In this document: positions 41,001 to 47,574 of the stretch, piece after piece | Layout of the letters: every line of letters starts with the position of its first letter | Numbering within the stretch: position 1 is the first letter of the stretch | Origin: a virus | Length of the DNA stretch: 64,000 nt | IMG/VR virus record: IMGVR_UViG_3300042311_001406 | Span: 27,323-91,322 of that record | Strand: one strand, 5' to 3' | The notes under the pieces: generated by a model | What the model was told of the DNA's origin: nothing | Database searches by the model: none | What the model saw: only the letters and a program-made list of their open reading frames with translations | Translations under genes and position numbers: made by a program

Positions 41001-41219
41001 TACGTCAACGAGCTCCCAGGTTCTGAGTTCTTGCCGCACAAGCAAGATGACTGGGCGCACCGGATGGCCCATAATCGCCTGAGCGAAGTGCTGACCACGC
41101 AGGCGCCAATGGCGGGCACCGCCAGCCTGAAGGGTCCCAGCCCGTTTGCGTCACTGTTCCTTGGCCGCCCCATCCCTCTTCCTGTCAGCTCGACGCCGTC
41201 TATCGGCAACAAAGGTTGA
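35094..41219 (+). CDS. Single-chain multisubunit-type RNA polymerase (fused beta-beta')
   Basis: 2041 aa with beta-like (1 to about 960) and beta'-like (about 960-2041) halves in one frame. Beta motifs: 'LDPAHTPEGAQIG' (TPEG at 398), 'NFEDGVVISE' (636), 'GRYGNKG' (778-784), 'LLLNPNGVVGRMNLGQ'. Beta' motifs: 'LPVIPPKFRPI' (1157), 'NRAPSLHKFS', the catalytic triad 'NLDLDGD' with Asp1374/1376/1378, trigger-loop flanks 'SGARGS' (1605) and 'GARKG' (1655), a Cys cluster at 1749/1756/1759, 'EPTTQMALKSFHTGG' (1785). It is shorter than the two E. coli subunits together (about 2750). No alpha, omega or sigma is visible in this window. It presumably transcribes phage genes. The ATG has no Shine-Dalgarno. 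Confidence 0.9.
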   Translation: MSIQHASSTFDSVKRNLVEHLTSLFPLESEGRTLRLTGPIVVDDRLAMDDYEGQRAARTAGKSWTVPVKAPLELLKGDRVIDRKTVKLLDLPRLTNRGSYIVGGTEYMFPAQKRLRSGVYVRTRGDGTTEAMFNLKKGRNFSVAMHPSKGNFVIEIATTTTLPLYPLLRALGVEDSEMVKAWGREVFTANHMVESSDAYKKAQQRIFDLISYNDRREDAQVPQPADMNAAIRDKIGESSWDGDNVELTLGFKTAGLDGPSLLAAATKLLQVNRNEAKEDNRESLIHSDIVDLSDYIVERYNDRQFRGRLQRQLARMVGNADTVTDAIPRDAFQRPVNSLMTEAAISRSPNQGNPLGIMSDYTAVTVRGEGGIESDHALTRGVRALDPSHLGFLDPAHTPEGAQIGTTLHLAAGTRKKGRTLVTDVWNFRSKSLMEATPIDIHKGVIAFPDFFDVVSKRLKPVNGKIKAMKAGEIVEVLPAEVDMAFTLPEQLFDTNSLAVPFLSHNNGVRLMTAAKMGVQSKTLVHREAPKVQVLLPDQKETLEGAMGKSFSVQSPVDGVVEKIEEQAIIVSGQKVPMPKYFPLNNGNYWHAKPKVKVGDKVKKGQLLADTNFTKDGVLAQGTNLRVAYVPYKGLNFEDGVVISEGASSKLTSEHVYPVDFAYDSETVINKKSFQSYFPTTFTEEQVKQIDDGGLITVGTTLTYGMPMVLALKKRQLGTEGERLASISRMLATEYSDASLTWKKHVAGEVLEIVHRNNEIVIHVRTEEPARIGDKIVGRYGNKGVIVHIIPNDQMPKDAGGKPLDLLLNPNGVVGRMNLGQILETTSSRISEKTGKPYVASGFGGNATERVTAELKKLGLKDHETIHDPIDNIDIPGILVGSQYIYKLEHQATKKVSSRGGGPEALEHGEVYTSENQPAKGSGVGGRAIGSMEMYALLAHGATKNIHEIYTSKSNFDPEFWRAVVSGLPLPPPKATFSSEKFVTLLKGAGIDVRIDEDMKEARFVPFLDRQVLAASNGEIKKSAVIRDKDGAEIPGGLFDLKATGGLKGEHYSHITLPEPMPSPMFSKAIATLLGIREDDISSVIDGSMELKSGGSGPQALKKALSAIDVDARIKAVETEIVGKKAAQLNKLHRELRFLKALKSTGTKPSEYMISVLPVIPPKFRPIYTLPDGAIRVSDLNYHYQALLQLNEQIARMKGKPEFKDEYKKALGQVYKGINGVAGVDAGIVDRKGQDIKGIVDTLSGQGSPKGGYVHSTMLKRRQDMSGSAVATVNPKLGLDEVGIPEETAWKMFRPLVQREMSIMGFKPNDAKKDIDDRTPGARQALENVMRSRVVTINRAPSLHKFSIMAFKPRLTKGYAVEMNPFVFNGLNLDLDGDVLGMHVPVSEEANAEAHDMLPSKHLYKPGSGALMPKLGQEYVLGLYRITSPGEKTTKVYSSTTAAIADLTARKIAPNAMVSVRGLGATTPGRVLINSVLPAAVRDYGLIYTQKATNAKLEEIDKKVGRDAFSKALSAISDIGRQYAYSTGASFLLSDLQVMTKDRNDAYRIADRKADAIRLGPGTEAEKRKKLIEIYQAVSNDLTNNIHLKDNDSKGRNNITEMLTSGARGSPEQARQLVANVGVMLDHENRPMPLPVRGTYTEGLDTAEYFQHMYGARKGMIDKSQSVRDPGALTKQMVVSATSFRVAMLDCGTKGGIAETTKRNDAIDRYLAEDIPGVARHNEVVTTTVLNKARAKGIVDIKVRSPLTCLVPQGVCVRCYGLDAEGQPPSIGAHVGVVDTHAITEPTTQMALKSFHTGGVATQKQQLSTGFDRAAQLFEMPSSLRGHAIVAEVPGVVSSVEKSNFGGWYVTIANNKHRIPHDREVIVKVGDVVTPGQALTSGSVRPQDTMRLRGLHAARMTLRDDIRSVFAEGGVNLKPKTIETAVRMLTDTVRIINAGDHPHLVVGDHASMSQVENWNRENRDKHQVRYVNELPGSEFLPHKQDDWAHRMAHNRLSEVLTTQAPMAGTASLKGPSPFASLFLGRPIPLPVSSTPSIGNKG

Positions 41220-41225
41220 TCACAT

Positions 41226-41630
41226 ATGGCCATCAAGAAACCAACGGCGATCCCGAACTCGAATGGCGGCATCCAGTCGTCAGGGAACTTCACCCTCAGC
41301 AAGCACTTGCTTGGCGTTGACGGCTCAAATGTGCTCAACGACACCAGCGAGTGGATGCAGATCAACCAGGTTGCCTGGAAGACACTGTTCCTGCGACCGT
41401 TGAGCCAGGTTGTCGGCTCCAACATCACCACAGGCCAAGTTCGGGTGGAGTTCGCCATCACATTGGCGGCTGTGTCGCCAGAGGTGAACACCAAGGCCGC
41501 CCACTCCGTTGTGCTGACGCAGGCTGCGCCATTGCTCAACCTGGAGGCGCCGTATGGCTACGTGCGCGTCGTCGTCGCGGCTGCTGACCCTTTGATGATG
41601 CAGGTGGACTTCCATGGCATTGGCGTCTGA
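41226..41630 (+). CDS. Small beta-rich structural-type protein
   Basis: 134 aa, starting 7 nt after the RNAP stop. 'EWMQINQVAWKTLFLRPLSQVVGSNITTGQVRVEFAITLAAVSPEVNTKAAHSVVLTQ' and 'YGYVRVVVAAADPLMMQVDFHGIGV' suggest a beta-sandwich such as a head decoration or fibre domain. The function is not recognised. It overlaps the next gene by 17 nt. Confidence 0.55.
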   Translation: MAIKKPTAIPNSNGGIQSSGNFTLSKHLLGVDGSNVLNDTSEWMQINQVAWKTLFLRPLSQVVGSNITTGQVRVEFAITLAAVSPEVNTKAAHSVVLTQAAPLLNLEAPYGYVRVVVAAADPLMMQVDFHGIGV

Positions 41631-42102
41631 CCAGATCGTCGACGAGCTCGTTCTGAGTCTCAGCGAGGCGACGAGCGACGAGTCAACCAATCGGCACACG
41701 GTACTGGAAGACGCCTTGCCACAGGACGAGGCTCTGGAGCCATGGCTGGCGGAACAAGAGGCGCGGTACCGCGTGAAGCTCAGCGACCGAGACCTTGGTC
41801 GCTGTTTCTCGTCGTGGAGTGTCTACGACCTCGCACGCGCCATCACACGCCTGCTGCTTTCGCGGTCTGCCGCCGAGAAGACGGCGGCGATGACCGAACA
41901 GCAACAGCGGCAGCGGTCACACCAGCGCTACATGGCCATGCGTGGCCTGCACCTGCAGCGCTCCAAGGCCTACCGGATCATCCACATGCAGACGATCCGC
42001 AGGAAGCAGAAGGCGTACCGCCGCAAGGTGAAGCGCAAGCAGATCAGACCCCAGAAGCGCATCGGCAGCGCTGCTGGCGGCTACTCTTTCATCCCGAGGT
42101 AG
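41614..42102 (+). CDS. Basic-tailed protein near the terminase
   Basis: 162 aa. ATG 41614 has AGGTGG at 7 nt. The N-terminal half is acidic and helical, the middle holds 'SRSAAEKTAAMTEQQQRQR', and the C-terminus is strongly basic (RRKQKAYRRKVKRKQIRPQKR). The acidic-then-basic layout could fit a small terminase or a DNA-binding virion protein, but I cannot identify it. It carries the KTAA motif found in other virion-type proteins. Confidence 0.5.
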   Translation: MALASDQIVDELVLSLSEATSDESTNRHTVLEDALPQDEALEPWLAEQEARYRVKLSDRDLGRCFSSWSVYDLARAITRLLLSRSAAEKTAAMTEQQQRQRSHQRYMAMRGLHLQRSKAYRIIHMQTIRRKQKAYRRKVKRKQIRPQKRIGSAAGGYSFIPR

Positions 42103-42105
42103 GCG

Positions 42106-42942
42106 ATGTCGTTCAACATTGGCGCAGCAATCCTTTCTGGTCTCACCGAGAAGCTGGCGATCAGCGATGCACTTGTGAATCGCTTGGGGTCCGGACGTGC
42201 CAAAAACGTATTCAACGGCAGCGATGCTGATGGAAAGAAACTGTTGCGATCGATTGAGCTCAGTGACGCCAGAGAACTCAGACAGAAACGGAAAGCAGCA
42301 GCACAAGCTGCTGTGATGCATCACGCGCCAACGAAAGTGACTGTCACCACTGCAACCAAGAGCACTGCAGCCGCCGCGAAGGCTCGTGGCTTTCGTGGGC
42401 CATCGCTGAAGCAGATGGGGGTCGGTGCCGGCATCGCCGCAGGCGTTGGTGCGGCGCTCTACGCTCGGCACCGTCGAGAGCGTGAAAAGACGGCAGCCAT
42501 CCCAGCGGCCCGGTTCAAAGAACTCCGCGGCCAGATCGCTGGTCGCCTGGCGCACCGGGTGGACATGGTGAGCAACCGCTTGCTGGATGCACACGGCTCG
42601 GACCTGTTGCGCCTCCGCGCTCAGAAGCGTCGTCTCGGTGGGATGCTGGGCCGTGCGCAGATGCACGAGACGAAGGCTGGGCTCCGAAGTGCTGGCGTGA
42701 ACACCAACGTGCGCAACAGTGCAGCATCGCTGTCGGCTGAGCGCTCCGCGGTGACGGGCTCGACCGCCAATGCCGCCACCAAAATCACCCGTCGTCCGGC
42801 ACCACCTGCAGGCGGCGGCATGGCGAACGATGCCACCAAGGTCGTGAAGACGCCGCCGCTGCCGGCTGCTACAGGTGGAGCTGACCACACGCGCACTGGG
42901 CTCGGGTGGCACCTCCAGAAGCCGAAGGTTCGCGCTGCATGA
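42106..42942 (+). CDS. Virion-type protein with Gly/Ala membrane-like segment
   Basis: 278 aa. The N-terminus includes 'LTEKLAISD', the centre has 'MGVGAGIAAGVGAALYARHRREREKTAAIPAA' (about 105-136: a Gly/Ala-rich hydrophobic stretch followed by basic residues and EKTAA), and the C-terminus is a Pro/Ala/Thr-rich tail. Similar Gly/Ala segments occur in the 21.3, 51.7, 55.9 and 59.1 kb proteins. Probably packaged in the head. The stop overlaps the terminase ATG by 4 nt. Confidence 0.5.
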   Translation: MSFNIGAAILSGLTEKLAISDALVNRLGSGRAKNVFNGSDADGKKLLRSIELSDARELRQKRKAAAQAAVMHHAPTKVTVTTATKSTAAAAKARGFRGPSLKQMGVGAGIAAGVGAALYARHRREREKTAAIPAARFKELRGQIAGRLAHRVDMVSNRLLDAHGSDLLRLRAQKRRLGGMLGRAQMHETKAGLRSAGVNTNVRNSAASLSAERSAVTGSTANAATKITRRPAPPAGGGMANDATKVVKTPPLPAATGGADHTRTGLGWHLQKPKVRAA

Positions 42943-44801
42943 CGCTGCTTGGTCTCCACGACGACGATGATGACGGCGACTCAGGGATCGAGGTGGTGTC
43001 TCGTGCGCCGCTGCGATCTCTGGCTCGCAACTTCGAGTCGAAGGAGAGCCGAGAGCGTTTGCGCGACGCCTTCAACAGGGCGCGTGATGCCGCGGCTGAG
43101 GCCAAGGGTGGCGTGGCTGGCGGCATGTGGGTCGACAAGGACGGCGTGACGTGGACCACGCCGTCCAACATGATCGCCAACCGCATCTACATCAAGCGAG
43201 ACACGCCGTATTCGTTCATCGATCGACCGTGCATGAAGACGGTGTTTGATGATGATCACCGCTTCATTCTGATGAAGACGGCTCGTCAGGTGAGCAAAAG
43301 CACGACGCTGGCTGGCCGTCTGATGCTCAACACCGAGGTCTTGGCGCCGTACGCCGCCCTGTTCCTGAGCCCCAGCTACGACCAGACCTCGAAGTTCAGT
43401 CACCAGCGTCTTGGCCCCACGATCATGCAGAGCCCGCACCTCAAGGCTCGCATGAGCCGAGAGATGCTGAACAACGTCCTGGAGAAAGAGTTCATCGACG
43501 GCAGCCGCATCTATCTGAGCTACGCCAAGAGCGACGCGGATCGCGCACGTGGTATCTCGGTCGACGAAATCGACTTCGATGAGGTGCAGGACATGCACCT
43601 CAGCGCCATCGAGCCGGTCGTCCAGGAGTCGCTGTTCACCAGCGTGCACAAGAAGCGGTTCTACAGCGGCACACCGAAGTCGTTCAGCAACGGCATTGAA
43701 GGGCTGTGGCGCAACAGCGACCAGCGTGAGTGGATGGTGGCCTGCCGTCACCATTCTCCGGCCTATCACCAGAAGTTGACGATCAAGAACATCGGCAACG
43801 AAGGCCCAGTGTGTGTCAAGTGCGGGAACCTGCTCAACACGCTCGACGGCCTCTGGGTGCAGACCGTCACCGTGCTGCCTGACGGGAAGAAGCCAGAGAC
43901 GCACGGCTACCACCTGCCGCAGATCATCTTCCCAACGAACAAGGTCGTTCTCGGGAAGAAGCCGAATGGCAAAGACATCAAGGGCTTCCTGGACTGGGAT
44001 GACCTGCTGCTCCGCCTCTCGAACCCGAACGCTGAGATCGCGACGATTCAGAACGAAATCTTTGGTGAGAGTGCCGACAGCGCCAGCAAACCCATCAGCG
44101 AGGAGAAGCTGCGGTCACTGTGCCACAAAGACCGGCCCATGCCCACGGAGTACCCGGCCTGGGCGCAGGGCACGTACACCTTCGCTGGCGTCGACTGGGG
44201 CATGGGTCTCGGCTCATCGACGGTGCTTTCGATTGGCCAGTTCGACCCTCGCGACCCGTCGAAGTTCCGCATCATCTTCTGCAAGCGATGGGACGGTGGA
44301 GACGCCGACCCAGAAATCTGCGTGCCGTTGATCTTGCAGTATTGCCGCTGGTTCCGCGTCAAGCGCCTGCACGCCGACTGGGGTGGCGGCGCTGGCATCA
44401 ACAGCCGCATCATGGATGAACTCGGCCCAGAGTTCATCACGACGAACTACTGGTCGACGAACATGAGCGCCAAGATGGCGAACTACGACGACCGCCACAA
44501 CCGCTTCGTTTTGAACCGGAGCATGACGATCACGAAGTTCTTCCAAGCGCTGCGTCGAGATTCGATTCAGATCGCCTTCCGATGGGAGGACTACCGTGAG
44601 TTCTCCGTCGACATCCTCAACGTGTTCCGTGAGGAGCGCAAGAACGAGGACTACTACTACGATCACCCGCCAGGCACACAGGATGACGCGATGCACTCGC
44701 ACATCTACTGCTGGCTGGTGGCCTGCTGGCACCGCATCAACGAGAACTTCGTCGAGGACGCTCGTATCACTGGCAGTACGCACAACCCGTTGATGGTGTG
44801 A
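42939..44801 (+). CDS. Terminase large subunit
   Basis: 620 aa. DNA-packaging motor with ATPase and nuclease parts. ATPase: 'MKTARQVSKSTTLAGR' (Walker A, 115-122), 'ISVDEIDFDEVQDM' (Walker B, 206-216), 'YSGTPKSFSNGIEGLW' (coupling motif). A Cys pair 'CVKCGN' lies between. Nuclease (RNase H fold): 'FAGVDWGMG' with Asp419, 'LHADWGGGAG' and 'TQDDAMHS' with Asp582/583. The Walker A has Ser119 where a Gly is usual. The start overlaps the previous stop (ATGA). The frame extends 11 codons upstream without support. A strong hairpin follows, facing a convergent gene cluster. Confidence 0.9.
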   Translation: MTLLGLHDDDDDGDSGIEVVSRAPLRSLARNFESKESRERLRDAFNRARDAAAEAKGGVAGGMWVDKDGVTWTTPSNMIANRIYIKRDTPYSFIDRPCMKTVFDDDHRFILMKTARQVSKSTTLAGRLMLNTEVLAPYAALFLSPSYDQTSKFSHQRLGPTIMQSPHLKARMSREMLNNVLEKEFIDGSRIYLSYAKSDADRARGISVDEIDFDEVQDMHLSAIEPVVQESLFTSVHKKRFYSGTPKSFSNGIEGLWRNSDQREWMVACRHHSPAYHQKLTIKNIGNEGPVCVKCGNLLNTLDGLWVQTVTVLPDGKKPETHGYHLPQIIFPTNKVVLGKKPNGKDIKGFLDWDDLLLRLSNPNAEIATIQNEIFGESADSASKPISEEKLRSLCHKDRPMPTEYPAWAQGTYTFAGVDWGMGLGSSTVLSIGQFDPRDPSKFRIIFCKRWDGGDADPEICVPLILQYCRWFRVKRLHADWGGGAGINSRIMDELGPEFITTNYWSTNMSAKMANYDDRHNRFVLNRSMTITKFFQALRRDSIQIAFRWEDYREFSVDILNVFREERKNEDYYYDHPPGTQDDAMHSHIYCWLVACWHRINENFVEDARITGSTHNPLMV

Positions 44802-44822
44802 TCGGCAGCTTGACTCAGTCGT

Positions 44823-44925
44823 AAAAAAAATCACCCGGTTGCCGGAGCTGCTGCTGACCTCCTCGTCAATCCCAGCGCCCTCGATACGAGGTGCGCATGG
44901 GTCTGTCGATTCGGTCAGCAGCAGC
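44823..44925. terminator. Structured region between convergent gene clusters
   Basis: GCTGCTGCTGACC (44847-44859) pairs perfectly with GGTCAGCAGCAGC (44913-44925). CCTCGT (44861-44866) pairs with ACGAGG (44886-44891) inside the loop. On the minus strand a small CCGG-CAA-CCGG hairpin and GTGA lead into T8 (plus 44823-44830), so the minus cluster ends here. The long stem may also stop the terminase transcript or be a small RNA. Confidence 0.6.
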
Positions 44926-44937
44926 CAGAGAACGGCA

Positions 44938-45087
44938 TCAGCCTGCTGAGTGGCGTGAGCCTTCAGCAGCTTTTGACGTGTTTGCGATGCTCTTCTTCTT
45001 GGAGCGTCTTGATCGCCAAGCCATGACGAAATCGTAACCGTGCGCCAGCAAGGCGAGCACGAAGAGAATGACGACGATGATCGTCAC
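44938..45087 (-). CDS. Small membrane protein
   Basis: 49 aa starting at GTG 45087, preceded by GGAG at 6-7 nt. One hydrophobic segment (TIIVVILFVLALLAHGYDFVMAW) is followed by a very basic tail (RSRRSKKKS). A longer frame exists upstream but lacks a start site. It is last in the minus-strand cluster and pairs with a similar small membrane gene. Unknown role. Holin- or exclusion-type functions are possible. Confidence 0.5.
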   Translation of the reverse strand: MTIIVVILFVLALLAHGYDFVMAWRSRRSKKKSIANTSKAAEGSRHSAG

Positions 45088-45103
45088 GGCAAACTCCAGC
45101 GGC

Positions 45104-45250
45104 TCAAGGTTTGGTTGGCTTCTTCTTTTTCTGTTTTCGTCGAAGGTCACGGCTTTCCTGGATCTCGTCAATGATCGTTTCGACGATCGGACAAAGCAAG
45201 ATTCCAATCACGAGAACAGCAAAAGGAACTTCCACGTCGAAGTCACCCAT
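45104..45250 (-). CDS. Small membrane protein
   Basis: 48 aa starting MGDFDVEVPFAVLVIGILLCPIVETIIDEI, one hydrophobic segment with an acidic N-terminus, and a basic tail (RRKQKKKKPTKP). The start at 45250 lies 5 nt after the preceding stop. The Shine-Dalgarno is weak. It stands in tandem with the 49-aa membrane gene. Confidence 0.5.
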   Translation of the reverse strand: MGDFDVEVPFAVLVIGILLCPIVETIIDEIQESRDLRRKQKKKKPTKP

Positions 45251-45254
45251 GCAC

Positions 45255-45959
45255 TCAGCGCTTCCAGAGCGGCTTGTTGGACCAGGCAGCGGAAGTTTCG
45301 GTGTGCATGTAGGCGCTTGTGTCGTGCAGACGCTCCTCGAACGCGAAGAAGTCACGAAGAACCAGCGAGATGCTGTACTGACGCAGGAACAGGTCCGGCG
45401 TCACCCACAGCGCCCGCAGCAGCATGTGCAGTACCACAGTCCCCGTCGTCGCTGAGAACGGGTTGCTGGGGTCGATGTTTTCTCCAGAGAACACCCGGAG
45501 GCGAAGGTTCTCTTGCCCGTTCTTCTCGTTGGGAATCCACTCGCTTTTGACCATAGAGCGGATCTGATCAACCGTGTACGTGGCGACCAACGGCGCAGCC
45601 TGTCCGGCTCGGACCTTGGCGTAATGGACGCCGTGATCCCGTGAGAAGTCACTGAGCATTTGGCGCATGGTCATGTAGTTGGCGTCTTCCGTCGGTTTCT
45701 CCGTGAGGATGGCAACAATCAACTGCGCGTCTTCGATGCGCATGGGCCACTTTGCTTGGCGGCCGTCGATGCCGGCAAGGGCGAGCGCTGCGTGCGACTT
45801 GGTGTACCCAGTCAGAATGTCTTCGACCAGGTGGTGATTCAGAACCACGCGAGCAGCCTGGTTTTGAGCCCATGCCTCACGGCAGGTCTCCAGCCAGTTG
45901 CCGAAGGCTGTGTTGCTGGTGTTGGCTGTGGCCTTGGTACGGTTTGCTGCTTTACTCAT
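45255..45959 (-). CDS. Unknown 234-aa early-type protein
   Basis: The start at 45959 is chosen for the AGAAAGAAGGAAGAG leader directly before it. The frame could extend 8 codons. Mostly helical with Trp and His scattered (FGNWLETCREAWAQNQAARVVLNHHLVEDILTGYTKSH). The C-terminal half contains 'TTGTVVLHMLLRALWVTPDLFLRQYSISLVLRDFFAFEERL'. No family recognised. Conserved leader and position suggest an early host-takeover protein. Confidence 0.6.
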   Translation of the reverse strand: MSKAANRTKATANTSNTAFGNWLETCREAWAQNQAARVVLNHHLVEDILTGYTKSHAALALAGIDGRQAKWPMRIEDAQLIVAILTEKPTEDANYMTMRQMLSDFSRDHGVHYAKVRAGQAAPLVATYTVDQIRSMVKSEWIPNEKNGQENLRLRVFSGENIDPSNPFSATTGTVVLHMLLRALWVTPDLFLRQYSISLVLRDFFAFEERLHDTSAYMHTETSAAWSNKPLWKR

Positions 45960-46044
45960 CTCTTCCTTCTTTCTGTGCGCCACGTTCGTGTGGCTTGGCC
46001 AGCATCATTGCAGCTGGCGACGCATGACCGACATGGCCATGTGC

Positions 46045-46064
46045 CGGCGCCTGAGCGGGCGCCG
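46045..46064 (-). terminator. Hairpin between small minus-strand genes
   Basis: CGGCGCC (46045-46051) and GGCGCCG (46058-46064) around TGAGCG. There is no T-run. It may be an attenuator or mRNA-end stabiliser. Confidence 0.35.
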
Positions 46065-46074
46065 TTCGCAGAGA

Positions 46075-46308
46075 TCAAGACAGACGCGCGCCGCGGCCTG
46101 CGGCCTGTTTGTCATGCCAGTATTTCATGGTCTCTTCTTCCGTTGCATTCTCGACGCTGAGGACATCGAAGTTGCCGTCGAAGATCATGCTGTCGACTTT
46201 GTTCATGGCATCGTTGACCGTGACGCCGTCAACGAATGCGAGTGAGACGTGTTCTCCGGTAGCCGCAGTCGATGGCTGCCGGCGAACCTTGAAGACGAAG
46301 CCATTCAT
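46075..46308 (-). CDS. Small hypothetical protein
   Basis: 77 aa. The ATG at 46308 overlaps the upstream stop by 4 nt and has AGGTGG. Sequence 'MNGFVFKVRRQPSTAATGEHVSLAFVDGVTVNDAMNKVDSMIFDGNFDVLSVENATEEE' looks like a compact alpha/beta fold. Unrecognised. Confidence 0.55.
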   Translation of the reverse strand: MNGFVFKVRRQPSTAATGEHVSLAFVDGVTVNDAMNKVDSMIFDGNFDVLSVENATEEETMKYWHDKQAAGRGARLS

Positions 46309-46730
46309 GCTGCCACCTGTTCCTCTGTGAGCTGTTCGTACATGTCGTCGACGAAGTCGAGCACGTCGCTCCACTGTTCCGCTGGCCAAACAAGCTGGGT
46401 CTTGTGCGTCGACAAGACGAGCCAGTGTCCTGACTCTTCGGTGACAGGGTGCTGCATGGCGACGTGTACGGCCATCGACAAGAAGCTGCCACCCATGGCT
46501 GCCGTTCGTGCCACTGTGATGCGGTCGATGCTGCGGAAATTGCGCATGCCCAGGAAGAACCACAGACGATGCACGTGCATGTCTTCATTGCTCCTGCACT
46601 CGATGACGCTGGCGATGAACTTGTCGACTTCTGGTTTCGAGAAGTGGGTCAGGCTCTCGCCCAGGGTCGTGCGGAGGCTGGCGATGGTGGTCGTTGCGAG
46701 CTTGAGGGTCTGACGTCGAAGGTTTTCCAT
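46305..46730 (-). CDS. Hypothetical early-type protein
   Basis: 141 aa from ATG 46730, chosen because the ACAGAAAGAAGAAAG leader lies directly before it. 'ATTTIASLRTTLGESLTHFSKPEVDKFIASVIECRSNEDMHVHRLWFFLGMRNFRSIDRI' is helical, with 'SGHWLVLSTHKTQLVWPAEQWSDVLDFVDDMYEQL' at the C-terminus. Coupled to the 77-aa gene. Function unknown. Confidence 0.6.
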   Translation of the reverse strand: MENLRRQTLKLATTTIASLRTTLGESLTHFSKPEVDKFIASVIECRSNEDMHVHRLWFFLGMRNFRSIDRITVARTAAMGGSFLSMAVHVAMQHPVTEESGHWLVLSTHKTQLVWPAEQWSDVLDFVDDMYEQLTEEQVAA

Positions 46731-46768
46731 GGTGCTTTCTTCTTTCTGTGGTGGATCATGTAAAGAAA

Positions 46769-46806
46769 CGCGGCGCATCCGAAGCTGCCACTCCGGATGC
46801 GCCGCG
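46769..46806 (-). terminator. Strong minus-strand terminator
   Basis: 13-bp perfect stem CGCGGCGCATCCG / CGGATGCGCCGCG (46769-46781, 46794-46806), followed on the minus strand by TTTCTTTAC. It separates the 122-aa gene from those downstream, which would need read-through or antitermination if no other promoter exists. Confidence 0.7.
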
Positions 46807-46845
46807 CTGGTGATGGCTCACTCACCCATCGTTGGCAGCGACGGG

Positions 46846-47214
46846 CTATGCGACATCAACCGCGAGTGACCAAAACCGCGACAGCGCGCGGTCAGAGGTC
46901 AAATCCTCCAACATCAGTGGTTTCTCACTGGGTTCGAGGTAGAGGCACCCTGCGCCAAGGTCACCGAGGAAGGACACGCACACCGTGTCACCCCCCAGCA
47001 CCAAGTCACGCATGGTGTCGTCGTCGTAGAAGCTCTCACTGGAGATCAAGCTGAGGAGCTTTTTCAGCTTTTCATCAATGCTGGCGATCAGCGTCTCACC
47101 GCTGAGCACCACGTCTTCAGGGAACGACTCACTGCTCTGGAACGTGGCAAGTCCGGAAAGTTCACCACGAAGATCTTCGGCAGCTGCAAAGATCTGTTCA
47201 ACCCACTCAATCAT
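46846..47214 (-). CDS. Hypothetical acidic protein
   Basis: 122 aa. TGGAG precedes ATG 47214 at about 6 nt. Acidic overall, with 'IEWVEQIFAAAEDLRGELSGLA', 'SIDEKLKKLLSLISSESFYDDDTMRDLVLGGDTVCVSFLGDLGAGCLYLEPSE'. It could mimic DNA or bind a basic partner, but that is a guess. Unrecognised. Confidence 0.55.
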   Translation of the reverse strand: MIEWVEQIFAAAEDLRGELSGLATFQSSESFPEDVVLSGETLIASIDEKLKKLLSLISSESFYDDDTMRDLVLGGDTVCVSFLGDLGAGCLYLEPSEKPLMLEDLTSDRALSRFWSLAVDVA

Positions 47215-47262
47215 TCTTGCTCCAATCGGCCACGAGGCGGGGAGCTCCGCTGTGTGGCCATA

Positions 47263-47281
47263 GGCGAGTGGGCCGCTCGCC
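47263..47281 (-). terminator. Short hairpin between small genes
   Basis: GGCGAG/CTCGCC around TGGGCCG, between the 122-aa and 72-aa genes. There is no T-run. Confidence 0.3.
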
Positions 47282-47286
47282 GGTGA

Positions 47287-47505
47287 TCAATACAGATGAA
47301 CGCCAACCTCTTTGAGGTTGAAGATGCTCTCCTGGTCTTCGATGAAAACGTCGAAGCTGATGCCGCTCACCAGGAATATTTCGTACTTTTTGAGTTCTTC
47401 ATTTTTGACGATGTAGGCGATGTGGTCGACGTTGATTACGGTCCCTCTGACCGGTTCCATGCCTATGTCAAAAATGTGCGCGAAGCGAACGTTGTGGTTG
47501 GACAT
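47287..47505 (-). CDS. Small FlbD-like-fold protein (tentative)
   Basis: 72 aa. 'GTVINVDHIAYIVKNEELKKYEIFLVSGISFDVFIEDQESIFNLK' recalls the short FlbD-type pattern (vN...I..i........i.l.~G....v.e). AAGGAT precedes the start. A terminator lies just upstream of it. Function unknown. Confidence 0.5.
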   Translation of the reverse strand: MSNHNVRFAHIFDIGMEPVRGTVINVDHIAYIVKNEELKKYEIFLVSGISFDVFIEDQESIFNLKEVGVHLY

Positions 47506-47525
47506 GTTGATCCTTGCAAAAGAAA

Positions 47526-47546
47526 GCGCCTGTCAAAGACAGGCGC
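47526..47546 (-). terminator. Minus-strand terminator
   Basis: Perfect 9-bp stem GCGCCTGTC / GACAGGCGC around AAA, followed on the minus strand by TTTCTTTTG. It lies between the 129-aa and 72-aa genes. Confidence 0.75.
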
Positions 47547-47574
47547 GGGTGTGCATGCGTCATGACGGCGCAGT

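Noticed and set aside
39156-41072. 638-codon minus-strand frame within the RNA polymerase gene
   Set aside because: Opposite-strand shadow in a GC-rich gene with strong, ordered catalytic motifs.
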